DNA of 49,355 bases from the NCBI GenBank assembly GCA_964457585.1, contig CAYWFU010000015.1:1-49355 (forward strand), given 5' to 3'. The notes below the pieces were generated by a model that had not been told where the DNA came from, did no database searches, and saw nothing but the letters and a program-made list of their open reading frames with translations. Both the position numbers and the translations under genes were made by a program. Below, piece after piece: positions 35,186 to 45,204 of the stretch (position 1 is its first letter; every line of letters begins with the position of its first letter). Source of the stretch: CAYWFU01 sp964457585 (lineage in GTDB: Bacteria; JACRDZ01).

Positions 35186-37867
35186 ATGAGATATAAATAC
35201 AAATCAATTTTAATTTATCTAATGGTACTATTGGGTATTATGTTTTTTGAAGTAAATGCATCTAATAATGCGAAAAACATAAAGCAATTAAATTATGTAG
35301 AAGGGGAAATTTTAATAAAATTTAAAAAAGGATTATCTGATTCAATTAAGGCAAATACGTTTCTGCAAAATAAATTAGTAACCAAAAAAAATTTTAAAAA
35401 TTTTTCAATACAATTGGTAATATTACCCAAAACTCAATCTGTACAAAATACTATTGCTTTTATGAAAGAAGACGATAATATAGAATATATTGAACCGAAT
35501 TATTTATGGAAAATTTCAGAAATACCAAACGAAGCTTTGTTTGACAGCATGTGGGGATTGAGAAATATTGGACAAAATGGTGGTACTTATGATGCAGATA
35601 TCGATGCAGATGATGCTTGGAATTTCACAAAAGGTGATACAACTGTTGTTGTAGGTATTATTGATACAGGTGTTGATTATACTCATGAAGATCTAATAAA
35701 TAATATGTGGAGAAATCAGGGAGAAATCCCGGGTAATAATATTGACGATGATGCAAATGGTGTTATTGATGATATTTATGGTTTTAATGCAGTTAATGGA
35801 AGTGGAGATCCAATAGATGATAATGATCACGGAACGCATATAGCGGGAACCATAGGCGCAGAAGGTAATAATGGAATTGGTGTTGTTGGTGTTAATTGGA
35901 AAGCTAAAATTATGGCATTAAAATTTTTAAGAGCAGATGGAATGGGTGGAACAAGTGATGCTTTAGAGTGTATAGATTATATTTTAACCATGAAAAACAG
36001 AGGTGTAAATATTAAAGTAACAAGCAATAGCTGGGGAAGCGGTCCATATTCTTCAGCTCTTTATGATGCTATTACTGCTTTAAAAAATAATGATATATTG
36101 TTTGCTGCAGCTGCTGGAAATTCAAGTAAAAATAATGATATCTATCCTACATATCCAGCAAATTATCTGCTTGATAATATTATTGCTGTCACTGCCACAG
36201 ATAATAATGATGAGTTAGCTTCATTTTCAAGTTACGGAAAAACCAGTGTTGATGTTGGAGCACCAGGCGTTAATATTTTAAGCACAGTTTCATCATTAAT
36301 CATGCCATCGGGAATTACTTATAATGGTGCATATAAGCTTATTTATTTAGGTTTTGGTTATGAAGGAATCAATGGTGAAACATCAAGACTTAATGTTATG
36401 CAAAAAGCATTGAATTTCTATGGATTGGGGACAACTGGATATATTCTCTTAGTCGATGATGATGGTGGCAATAATTATGAAAGCTATTATGTTAATGCTC
36501 TTAATAATCTTGGATTTAGTAATTATTCCATAATTACAGTAAATTCAGGTGAGAGCGGTCCAAATTATTCTACTATGGCAGGTTATGATTTAGTGATTTG
36601 GTTTACTGGCGATGATTATATAACAACACTGACAAATACCGATCAATTAAATCTTATAACATTTTTAAATGATAATGGAAATTTATTTATTACAGGACAA
36701 AATATTGGTTATGATATCGGAGGAACCTCTTTTTATTCGAATTATCTTCGAGCAAAATATATTAAAGATAAAGTTTCAACATATAACTTTAAAGGTGTAA
36801 ATATATTTTCAGATGAATTGCTAGACTTATCAATTGGCACAGGAGATGGTGCAAATAATCAGAATTATATAGATGTAATTTCAACCTTAAATCAATCTTC
36901 GGTAGCTTTTAATTCAATAATTTATCCATATGATTCTAAAAATGGGACTTCTATGGCAACACCACATGTTTCAGGTTTGGCTGCATTATTATGGAATTAT
37001 AGACCTGATTTAAATTATACGGAGATTAAAAATGCAATATTAACAACAGTTGATACAATCCCAAGTCTCACAGATAAAACACTCACAGGCGGAAGAATAA
37101 ATGCGAATAATGCAATTTTGAGTATTTTAGTGCCAAATAGTCCTCCAGTAGCAGAAGCTGGCAGTACTCAAAAATGGGGAAACGAATATTTATCTTTATC
37201 TTTTGACGGTTCACAATCGTATGATCCGGATGGCACCATAGTATCATATTTATGGGATTTTGGAGATAGCACAGCGATACAAGATGGAATAGAAGTTGAC
37301 CATGTATATGTTAAAACAGGAATATATACAGCAACATTAACGGTTATAGATAATAAAGGCGGTAGTGCAGCCGATACTATTCTAGTAACAATCAATAAAT
37401 ATCAAATTAGAGTAAATTGCGGCGGCGGATGGTATAATGATACTAATGGAAACGGCTGGCAATCAGATAAAAAATTTGATACATCAAATCCGTTTTCCTG
37501 GGGTTATATAGGAGGTAGATGGTGTAAGACAACAGATCCTATTGCAAATACGGATGATGATCTTTTATATCAAAGATGGAGATTAGGACATAGTTCATAT
37601 AAATTTAATGTTCCAAATGGTATTTACGAAGTAACATTAAAATTTGCTGAATTATTTTGGAATTCTAGCGGAAAAAGAATTTTTGATGTAAATTTAGAAG
37701 GTAATTTAGTGTTAAATGATTTTGATATTTACACAGAGTCAGGACATGATTCAGCCGGTTCTGATAAAATATTTACAATAACAGTTACAGACGGGATTAT
37801 AGAAATTGATTTTATTCCAATTAGAAATGTTACTGCAATTAATGGGATTTTTATTAAAAAAATGTAG
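35186..37867 (+). CDS. subtilase (S8) with inserted domain, PKD and malectin-like domains
   Basis: A secreted serine protease of 893 residues. A signal peptide (about 1-25) is followed by an inhibitor-type prodomain (YVEGEILIKFKKG to about 108). Catalytic residues are D160 (GIIDTGVD), H215 (DHGTHIAG), oxyanion N312 (AAGNSS) and S589 (NGTSMATPHVSG). Between GAPGVNILSTVSS (about 370) and the Ser segment lie about 215 extra residues. These include YILLVDDDGG, a YDLVIWFTGDD segment and LFITGQNIGYDI, resembling a glutamine-amidotransferase-like Rossmann domain. A PKD domain covers about 652-737 and a malectin-like domain about 740-892. A strong GAGGGAG precedes the ATG. It may process the surface proteins encoded nearby. 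Confidence 0.9.
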   Translation: MRYKYKSILIYLMVLLGIMFFEVNASNNAKNIKQLNYVEGEILIKFKKGLSDSIKANTFLQNKLVTKKNFKNFSIQLVILPKTQSVQNTIAFMKEDDNIEYIEPNYLWKISEIPNEALFDSMWGLRNIGQNGGTYDADIDADDAWNFTKGDTTVVVGIIDTGVDYTHEDLINNMWRNQGEIPGNNIDDDANGVIDDIYGFNAVNGSGDPIDDNDHGTHIAGTIGAEGNNGIGVVGVNWKAKIMALKFLRADGMGGTSDALECIDYILTMKNRGVNIKVTSNSWGSGPYSSALYDAITALKNNDILFAAAAGNSSKNNDIYPTYPANYLLDNIIAVTATDNNDELASFSSYGKTSVDVGAPGVNILSTVSSLIMPSGITYNGAYKLIYLGFGYEGINGETSRLNVMQKALNFYGLGTTGYILLVDDDGGNNYESYYVNALNNLGFSNYSIITVNSGESGPNYSTMAGYDLVIWFTGDDYITTLTNTDQLNLITFLNDNGNLFITGQNIGYDIGGTSFYSNYLRAKYIKDKVSTYNFKGVNIFSDELLDLSIGTGDGANNQNYIDVISTLNQSSVAFNSIIYPYDSKNGTSMATPHVSGLAALLWNYRPDLNYTEIKNAILTTVDTIPSLTDKTLTGGRINANNAILSILVPNSPPVAEAGSTQKWGNEYLSLSFDGSQSYDPDGTIVSYLWDFGDSTAIQDGIEVDHVYVKTGIYTATLTVIDNKGGSAADTILVTINKYQIRVNCGGGWYNDTNGNGWQSDKKFDTSNPFSWGYIGGRWCKTTDPIANTDDDLLYQRWRLGHSSYKFNVPNGIYEVTLKFAELFWNSSGKRIFDVNLEGNLVLNDFDIYTESGHDSAGSDKIFTITVTDGIIEIDFIPIRNVTAINGIFIKKM

Positions 37868-37888
37868 TTGATAAATAAAAGAAGGAAT

Positions 37889-38755
37889 ATGAATATAATT
37901 TATGGATTATGTGTAACTAAAGATGAAGAAGATATTATAGAATTTAATCTAACTCATGCCGCTAAGTATTGCAAGAATATTTTTGTATTGGATAATGGAA
38001 GTAGTGATACTACATGGAAAATTGTTAATGATTTAAGTAAAAAAAATCCTGCAATAATTCCTTTAGAAAGTAAAAAATGTCAATATGCTGATGGGTTAAA
38101 AGGCTATGTTTTTAATAAAGTAAGACATATATTTAAAGAACAGGATTGGATATTAATATTGGATAGTGATGAATTCTTAGAAGAAGATCCTCAATCTTAT
38201 ATAGATTTTTGTAAAAAAAATGGATATGAATATATTAAATCTATACGTTATGAGTTTTATATAACTAAACTTGATATGGATAAAAATTGGTTTAAAAATA
38301 GTATAAATATTTCCAGCTTTCACGAATTACCGTGTCATTATAGAGTATGGCTTCCAGAGAGAAGATTATTTAAATACAAATCATTCCTTATATGGCCGGA
38401 TTTTGATAGCAATAATAATCCAATTCAGAGAAATTTTCCTATAGGGGTAAAAAAGAAATTAAATTTTAAAATAATAGGAATGAGACATTATAGATATCGT
38501 TCTTATGAACAAATTAAAAAAAGATTAAAGATTAGATCAGAAGTTTATAAAGAAACAGGATGTTTTATTCATAATAGAAATAATAACATTGAAAGAATAT
38601 TTAAATATGCAAATAATAATAAATTAAAATTTGCATTTCCAGATGAAAAAATTTTATATTTATCATTTTTTAAATATTACCTGGGTTTTATAAGTTTTAT
38701 ACCTTTGCCATTCAAAGTTAAAGTAAAATTACTCAAGTGGACTGGCTTTAAATAG
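37889..38755 (+). CDS. glycosyltransferase family 2 (Glyco_tranf_2_4-like)
   Basis: A protein of about 288 residues from ATG 37889. The short gap between GAAGGA and this ATG makes the TTG at 37868, right after the previous stop, an alternative. Motifs are YGLCVTKDEEDIIEFNLTH, FVLDNGSSDTTW, ILILDSDEFLEED (metal-binding DxD) and MRHYRYRSYEQIKKR near residue 200. There is no membrane segment. This group commonly transfers sugars in polysaccharide loci. It lies immediately after the subtilase gene. Confidence 0.85.
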   Translation: MNIIYGLCVTKDEEDIIEFNLTHAAKYCKNIFVLDNGSSDTTWKIVNDLSKKNPAIIPLESKKCQYADGLKGYVFNKVRHIFKEQDWILILDSDEFLEEDPQSYIDFCKKNGYEYIKSIRYEFYITKLDMDKNWFKNSINISSFHELPCHYRVWLPERRLFKYKSFLIWPDFDSNNNPIQRNFPIGVKKKLNFKIIGMRHYRYRSYEQIKKRLKIRSEVYKETGCFIHNRNNNIERIFKYANNNKLKFAFPDEKILYLSFFKYYLGFISFIPLPFKVKVKLLKWTGFK

Positions 38756-38802
38756 TCGAGAATTATATAAAAGTCATAATTACAGTTCTATAGGAGGATA
38801 AA

Positions 38803-41124
38803 ATGAAAAAAGTCTTTTTATTTAGTTTACTTTTTGTTTGTTTTATTAATTTAGATTCAGCAGTATGCGCTTTATTTGAAAATGCAGGTTCTTCGATAGG
38901 ATTAGAACAAATCAAAAAACAAAGTTTTGGAAATCCTACATGGATCGATTTTAATAATGATGGTTTTATTGATATGGTAGATCCGCGTCATGATTTTGAC
39001 CCTTCATTTTATATCAACAATGGAAACGGAACTTTTACGAATATTTTTAGCCAAACAGGAATAACATCGGGAAAGAAAATTGATCGGCATGGTCTTGTAT
39101 GGGGTGATTATGATAATGATGGCAACATGGATTTATTTATTGTCGTTGGCACAAAATCAGAACAGGTCGAGGCAATAAGTCAATTATGGAAAGGTGATGG
39201 ACAAGGTAATTTTGTTAATGTTGCGGAAACAGCAGGTGTAACAAAAGGAGGACGAAGCGGGAATTGGGTGGATTATAATAATGACGGTTTTTTAGACCTT
39301 TTTATATTGGAAGAAACCAATATAACTTTATTTAAAAATAATGGTAACGGAACTTTTGCTAACGTAACTCAAGAGGCTGGATTGGAAATAATGGGGTATT
39401 TTTTGCAGTCAAGTTCCTTTGCCGATTATGATAATGATGGAGATATGGATTTATTTTTGGGCGGAGACAGAGACCAATTGTTTAAAAATAATGGCGACGG
39501 AACATTTAGTAATGCTTTTCTTTCAAGCGAAACGAAAAATTATCAAGAAGGCCAGGGCATTGCATGGGGAGATTATGATAATGATGGAGATTTGGATCTT
39601 TTCGTTGCCAGAGGTGTAAGTGATTATTATAGAAATATTATTTGGAATACATCTAAAATAACTTTTGCAAACATAATATTTAAAAATGAAAGCCCTCAGG
39701 GTATCGATTTTAGAACAAACGGCACTACAGTTACTTTTTATCTCAGAATAAATAATAGTTTTTCAGGATCAAATATATTCATAGGAGAAGCAAAAACCAA
39801 TCCGACACAAAATCGTTTTACTTTATCGGCTGCTGTTGGAATTCCTTATATTTCGGAGCAAGAAAGAGCATTTTATATATGGAAAGAAAATGACTCAAAT
39901 CTATGGCATTTAAGATGGAGCACTAATGCTAACAGACCTAATTTTTACGGAGAAATAACTTCCAATGGAGATTTTACAGAAGCGATTTCTTTGTTTATGC
40001 CTTTAGGTACTAATAAAAAATGCACACTATATCAAAATAATGGAGATGGAACATTCACAGATGCTACTGATAATACTAATGTTGGATTGACTGGAAATTA
40101 TTATTCTGCTGTCTGGGGAGATTACGATAATGACGGAGATTTGGATCTTTATGTCGTTGATTCTGGAGATATAACTGGAAACAGACCGAATCGTTTATAT
40201 AAAAACAACGGTAATGGTACTTTTACCGAAAGTGCGCAAGAAGAAAATGCTGCTGGAATGGAAGCGGTTGGAAGACACTTTGGATCCAGCTGGGGAGATT
40301 ATAATAATGATGGATTTTTAGATCTTTTTATTTCTCAGGGACGGGGCTGGGGTTATCCGCTAGCTTTAGGAACAGAAATTTTATACAAAAATATAGGGAA
40401 TTATAATAACTGGTTAAAAATCAATTTGACAGGTGTGTTGAGCAATAGGCTTGCTCTTGGTGCAACCGTAACAGTAAAAACAGGAGATAAAACTTATTTT
40501 AGACATTTAAACGGTGGTGGTGGCGGAGAATTATATTCTCAAGGATATACGCCAATCCATTTTGGACTAGGCTCTGCTGCTGTTGTTGATTCAATAATTA
40601 TAAAATGGCCTAGCGGGTTGATTAAAAAAATTGAGAATATTGCATCAAATCAAACATTAAAAGTAATTGAAGATAGTACTCTTATTTTTGAAGCAGAAAA
40701 TAATTTCACAATTTTGAATGATATCGGTACAAATGGAAAAATAAATGTAATAAAAAGATATTCTTTGGATAGTATAAATAGTGTGGGATTACCTGACCTT
40801 GGAGATGAATTTTCTATAAATTTTGATGTCCCTGTTAGTGGAAAGTACATATTATTTTTAAGAGAAAAAACAGGGAACTTTATGTCTAAAGATGTGTATT
40901 GGAAAAGAAATGGATATAGTTATAAATTAGACAATAATAATATTGTGCTAACGAAAATCAATTCCAGTATAACTGGACCTGAAAATATAAATGATATTAT
41001 GTGGGGATTAGTAAACACCTCCAGCATATGGCTTGAATCGGGAAACCACACTTTCACAATAAAAATGAGCAATATGGTATGGGGTTTAATAGACTATTTG
41101 GAAATAATATCTGTTCTGCCTTGA
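38803..41124 (+). CDS. secreted FG-GAP/VCBS repeat protein with ASPIC/UnbV domain
   Basis: A protein of 773 residues with a signal peptide at about 1-23. Six or more FG-GAP/VCBS-type blades carry calcium-binding-like motifs (WGDYDNDGNMDLFI, WVDYNNDGFLDLFI, WGDYDNDGDLDLFV) at about 40-275 and 405-530. An unrelated segment of about 130 residues (275-405) interrupts the blades. An ASPIC/UnbV domain covers about 535-622 (RLALGATVTV, LYSQGYTPIHFGLG). A C-terminal 626-773 beta-rich region resembles a carbohydrate-binding module (IMWGLVN..WLESGNHTF). A strong GGAGGA lies upstream of the ATG. It probably binds glycan or protein at the cell surface. Confidence 0.85.
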   Translation: MKKVFLFSLLFVCFINLDSAVCALFENAGSSIGLEQIKKQSFGNPTWIDFNNDGFIDMVDPRHDFDPSFYINNGNGTFTNIFSQTGITSGKKIDRHGLVWGDYDNDGNMDLFIVVGTKSEQVEAISQLWKGDGQGNFVNVAETAGVTKGGRSGNWVDYNNDGFLDLFILEETNITLFKNNGNGTFANVTQEAGLEIMGYFLQSSSFADYDNDGDMDLFLGGDRDQLFKNNGDGTFSNAFLSSETKNYQEGQGIAWGDYDNDGDLDLFVARGVSDYYRNIIWNTSKITFANIIFKNESPQGIDFRTNGTTVTFYLRINNSFSGSNIFIGEAKTNPTQNRFTLSAAVGIPYISEQERAFYIWKENDSNLWHLRWSTNANRPNFYGEITSNGDFTEAISLFMPLGTNKKCTLYQNNGDGTFTDATDNTNVGLTGNYYSAVWGDYDNDGDLDLYVVDSGDITGNRPNRLYKNNGNGTFTESAQEENAAGMEAVGRHFGSSWGDYNNDGFLDLFISQGRGWGYPLALGTEILYKNIGNYNNWLKINLTGVLSNRLALGATVTVKTGDKTYFRHLNGGGGGELYSQGYTPIHFGLGSAAVVDSIIIKWPSGLIKKIENIASNQTLKVIEDSTLIFEAENNFTILNDIGTNGKINVIKRYSLDSINSVGLPDLGDEFSINFDVPVSGKYILFLREKTGNFMSKDVYWKRNGYSYKLDNNNIVLTKINSSITGPENINDIMWGLVNTSSIWLESGNHTFTIKMSNMVWGLIDYLEIISVLP

Positions 41125-41135
41125 TTTTCCGCAGT

Positions 41136-41164
41136 TTGTAATTAATATGTTATTATGTTATTAT
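41136..41164 (+). promoter_or_regulatory. predicted promoter of the glycoside-hydrolase-like gene, possibly leaderless
   Basis: TTGTAA, 17 bp, TATTAT. The predicted start point is at or one base before the ATG (41172). No Shine-Dalgarno lies between the -10 box and the start codon. Confidence 0.4.
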
Positions 41165-41171
41165 ATTTAAT

Positions 41172-44100
41172 ATGAATATTAAATTAAAATCAATTATAAT
41201 TTTAGTAATATTATTGTTAATAACTTCCATATATTCCGAAGAAACATCCGAATGGTATGCTTTTAGTATTTCAAAAAACATCGATACTACATCAATGTTT
41301 AATATCGGCAAAATTATTCTGGATTCTCCCTGCGGTAAGCATGGATTTGTAAAAGTAAAAAATGGACGTTTATATTTTGAAGATGAGACAAAGTGTAAAT
41401 TTTGGGGAACAAATCTCACTCATGCTTCTTGTTTTCCAACAAACGAAGAAGCAGTTATGATTGCTGACCGGATCGCTTTTTTTGGGTTTAATATCGTACG
41501 GTTCCACTTGATTGATTCTAAGTTTGAACCAGAAGGTATATTTAAAGATACAAATCCGGGTAATAGTGATATTCAGGCAAAAAAAACAGGAATATTTAGC
41601 GAAACTCAATTCAATCGTTTAGATTATTTTATTTACCAATTAAAGCTGCGTGGTATTTATATATATCTGGATTTACTTGATGGAAGGAATTTTACGCTTG
41701 CAGATGGTGTAATAAAAGCAGATGAATTACTCATGGCTGCAAAACCAGTATCATTATTTGATACAACACTTATAAGATTGCAAAAATTATATGCAAAAGA
41801 ATTTCTTACGCATTATAATGCCTATACAAAATTTCAATATTTTAATGATCCGTCAATTGCTCTTATCGAAATTACTAATGAAAATTCAATGTTTATTACT
41901 AATCAGAATACTCATTTTATACCTGATTATTATCAGAGTATATTAAATACAATGTATACTGATTGGTTAAAAACAAATTCTGGGACAATCAATGAATTTT
42001 ATAGTTATCTTGGAAAAAAATATTTTGATGAAATGACTGTATTTTTGAAAAATCAAAATGAAATAGGTGTAAAAGTTCCTATTACCGGTATAGCAGGATA
42101 CTTAAAATCCGAAGATCTGCAGGTTCAAGAAAGCTGTGATTTTATTGATACACATATTTATTGGGATCATCCTTCTTTCCCGGTCATACGATGGGATAAA
42201 AATAATTTTGCCATACGTAACGGTTCTTTATTCACAACCGAACATGATGAAGAACGTGCTTTTTTTATTAATACATTAACAACCCGCAATCCTAAAACCA
42301 AACCTTATATACTTGGTGAATGGAATCAGCCTTATCCAAATCAATATTCTTACGATTTTCCTCTTTTTATAGCATCCGAAGGTTTAAAAGATAATTGGGA
42401 CGGGCTTTTACAATTTGGGTTTAGCAATGGGTGGGACACTAAATTTGTTTTTAATGATTTAAATTATTTCTTTTTTATAAATTCAAATCCTCAGCAACTA
42501 ATTTTAAATGCTATGGGAAGCCTATTTTTTTTAAAAACAAATAATGTTGAAAGCAATATTGTCAACAATACATTGATAATAAATTCATCAATAATTCAAG
42601 CTGCTGTTGGTTTTATAAAAGATAGAACAATTATTTTAGGCGATTTTACAATAACTCCTGATCAAAACGGAGCTGTGGTAATTTATAAAAATCCTACAGG
42701 TTTCTTATTTATGGCTTTAAGCGAGATAAAAAATACGGAAAGTGGATGGAATCAAGAAGGAAAATTTGTTTGGGGTAATTCTCCTGTACTGCTGAAAAAA
42801 ATCAATGTTGATGTGAAAATTAGTAGTAATGATAAGCAAAGTGTTTATGAATATGATGAACAAGGGTCTCGCAAAAGAAAATTATCAACTACTTTTAGTA
42901 ATAATGTCGTGTCTTTCTCAACTAATCAATCTTTATCCCCATGGTTTGAGATTGCTAAATCACCCAGTATTTTGCCATATTCCACGACTTTAGTTCTTGA
43001 TGAAACTATGCAATTTACTATTTCGGGAGGGATACGTCCGTTTATCTGGAGTATCGATGATACAACTTCTGCTTACATTAATAATGGTTTGCTTATACCA
43101 AAATCAAATATAGATTTTAAATCTGACTATATTTGTTATATTAAAATAGTCGATCAATTTGGAGATGCTGATAGCAGCAAAATAACCATACTTTATGATA
43201 ATGACAAAGATAAATTACCTGATGCATGGGAATTATTATATAATATAAATATATATGATCCAAATGGTGATAATGGCTGGTATGGGGATATTGATAGAGA
43301 TGGATTAATTAATGGAGAAGAATTATTATATGGATTTGATCCAAGTGATTTAAGCAGCCCTTCTCCGCCATCTGCTCCTTCATTTAATGATATTGGACCA
43401 AAAAATAATTTTGATAAAATAATATCACAAAATCCTTGGCTTTCTGTAAATAATTCAAGTTATGATACTGCTGAATCTTTTTACAAAAATATTCGTTACT
43501 CATTTGAAATATATTCCGATGCAGGATTAACGCAATTATATGATTTCAGTTCTGAAATAAGCGAAGGAAAAAATACTACTTTATGGACAGTATCCAAATC
43601 TTTGATGGAAAATACAAATTATTGGTGGAGAGCAAAATCTTATATTGGGAATTTAAAAAGTGCATGGATGACACCTATTTTGTTTACTGTGGATATTGCT
43701 AACAATCCTCCTACAAAACCTAAAAATAGTTATCCCCCTGATAAATCAGAAGTAAGTACAACATATCCTAAGCTTGAAATAACCAATGCTAGTGATCCTG
43801 AAGATGATATTTTAACTTACGAATTTAATCTTTACGATCCTGATAGAACTGTTTATAAAGTTAGAGAAATACCAGAGGGTTCCAATGGTATAACTCAATG
43901 GAATGTTCAATATGTATTAAAAAATAATGTCTGGTATTATTGGGAAAGCAGGGCAGTTGATGAAAATGGAGAACAAGGTGAATGGATGGATAGAAGCTCT
44001 TTTCTTGTTAATACATCCAATAATCCGCCATCTGTTCCGGAATTAGTTAGTCCGCTGAATACCAGCGAAATTATAACTCAAACACCTTATTTAATTATAA

Positions 44101-45173
44101 ATAATTCAAAAGATTTGGAAGGGGATAAAATTTCATATTTTTTTGAAATCGATACAACGAATACATTCAGCAGTCCTAATCTGGAAGTTTCGGAAAAAAT
44201 AGTAGAAAATATATCTAATAATTATACTTCATGGCAAACGTCACAATTAAAAGATAATACTTTTTGGTATTGGAGAGTACATAGTTATGATGGTAAAGCA
44301 TATTGTACAACATGGACAAATGGTATGTTTTTTGTTAACACAGAAAATGATCCTCCTTCACAACCAGTGCTTTTAGCACCGACAGAAATTTCAATAAATA
44401 TTCTTAATCCTGAATTTAAGATATATTCGTACGATATCGATTTTGATAATATTAAGTATGATTATAAAATATTCGATACAAGTGGAAATATCATAAATTC
44501 AATTACTGATGCAGACTCAAAACGGGAAATAAATTTACCGTTTACTAATAATCATAAATATTATTGGCAAGCACAAGCAAAAGATGAGCATGGACTTGAA
44601 AGCGGCTGGTCAGAAAAAACATGGTTTATATATGTTATTGGGAATTCATTGCCAACCGCACCAATATTAATAAGACCTAAAAGAAAGTCTATCATTACTA
44701 ATACACAAACACCCGAGTTGATTATTGCTAATTCATCTGACATCGACAAAGATCCTTTAATTTATCATTTTCAGGTTTTTGATGATGTAAAACTTTCGGA
44801 TATTCCTGTAGCAGAAAATACTCAAGTTATAGAAGGTAGTAATGAAACTACGAGTTGGCAAGTTAATTTGATATTACTTGATAAAACTTATTGGTGGAGA
44901 GTGCAGGCATATGATGGAATTGATTACGGACCATGGTCTATAACTTCCAGTTTTATAATTAAAGTTGAAAATAGTAATTTTAATTCAAGTACAAATAACA
45001 TCAAGAAAAAAGAGAAAAAGATATGTTTAATAACAAGAACTATTGAAACAGATTTTAATTCATCGTATATAATTGCTTTTTTAAACAGATTTAAAGACAA
45101 ATACTTGTTGGATTTTGAAATCAGCAGATGTTTTATTGATTTATATTATAAGTTAAGTAGTAATATTGAATAA
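41172..45173 (+). CDS. secreted clan-A glycoside-hydrolase-like protein with Fn3-like repeats
   Basis: 1333 residues with a signal peptide at about 1-22. Residues about 50-440 look like a TIM-barrel glycosidase: KFWGTNLTHASCF and FFGFNIVRFHLID early, ALIEITNENSM with likely acid/base E237, and YILGEWNQPYP with likely nucleophile E383. A beta-rich region follows to about 680, then a calcium-turn segment (DNDKDKLPDAWELLY) near 680. At least five Fn3-like repeats run from about 735 to 1265, each ending in a YWWRV- or WYWRV-like strand. The tail after a Lys-rich linker (KKKEKKICLITRT, C1285) ends RFKDKYLLDFEISRCFIDLYY, a degenerate CFI-box-like C-terminus. It probably acts on the locus polymer or a host/environment glycan. 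Confidence 0.82.
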   Translation: MNIKLKSIIILVILLLITSIYSEETSEWYAFSISKNIDTTSMFNIGKIILDSPCGKHGFVKVKNGRLYFEDETKCKFWGTNLTHASCFPTNEEAVMIADRIAFFGFNIVRFHLIDSKFEPEGIFKDTNPGNSDIQAKKTGIFSETQFNRLDYFIYQLKLRGIYIYLDLLDGRNFTLADGVIKADELLMAAKPVSLFDTTLIRLQKLYAKEFLTHYNAYTKFQYFNDPSIALIEITNENSMFITNQNTHFIPDYYQSILNTMYTDWLKTNSGTINEFYSYLGKKYFDEMTVFLKNQNEIGVKVPITGIAGYLKSEDLQVQESCDFIDTHIYWDHPSFPVIRWDKNNFAIRNGSLFTTEHDEERAFFINTLTTRNPKTKPYILGEWNQPYPNQYSYDFPLFIASEGLKDNWDGLLQFGFSNGWDTKFVFNDLNYFFFINSNPQQLILNAMGSLFFLKTNNVESNIVNNTLIINSSIIQAAVGFIKDRTIILGDFTITPDQNGAVVIYKNPTGFLFMALSEIKNTESGWNQEGKFVWGNSPVLLKKINVDVKISSNDKQSVYEYDEQGSRKRKLSTTFSNNVVSFSTNQSLSPWFEIAKSPSILPYSTTLVLDETMQFTISGGIRPFIWSIDDTTSAYINNGLLIPKSNIDFKSDYICYIKIVDQFGDADSSKITILYDNDKDKLPDAWELLYNINIYDPNGDNGWYGDIDRDGLINGEELLYGFDPSDLSSPSPPSAPSFNDIGPKNNFDKIISQNPWLSVNNSSYDTAESFYKNIRYSFEIYSDAGLTQLYDFSSEISEGKNTTLWTVSKSLMENTNYWWRAKSYIGNLKSAWMTPILFTVDIANNPPTKPKNSYPPDKSEVSTTYPKLEITNASDPEDDILTYEFNLYDPDRTVYKVREIPEGSNGITQWNVQYVLKNNVWYYWESRAVDENGEQGEWMDRSSFLVNTSNNPPSVPELVSPLNTSEIITQTPYLIINNSKDLEGDKISYFFEIDTTNTFSSPNLEVSEKIVENISNNYTSWQTSQLKDNTFWYWRVHSYDGKAYCTTWTNGMFFVNTENDPPSQPVLLAPTEISINILNPEFKIYSYDIDFDNIKYDYKIFDTSGNIINSITDADSKREINLPFTNNHKYYWQAQAKDEHGLESGWSEKTWFIYVIGNSLPTAPILIRPKRKSIITNTQTPELIIANSSDIDKDPLIYHFQVFDDVKLSDIPVAENTQVIEGSNETTSWQVNLILLDKTYWWRVQAYDGIDYGPWSITSSFIIKVENSNFNSSTNNIKKKEKKICLITRTIETDFNSSYIIAFLNRFKDKYLLDFEISRCFIDLYYKLSSNIE

Positions 45174-45204
45174 AATATCTATATATTACAGATTAACTAA
45201 AATA

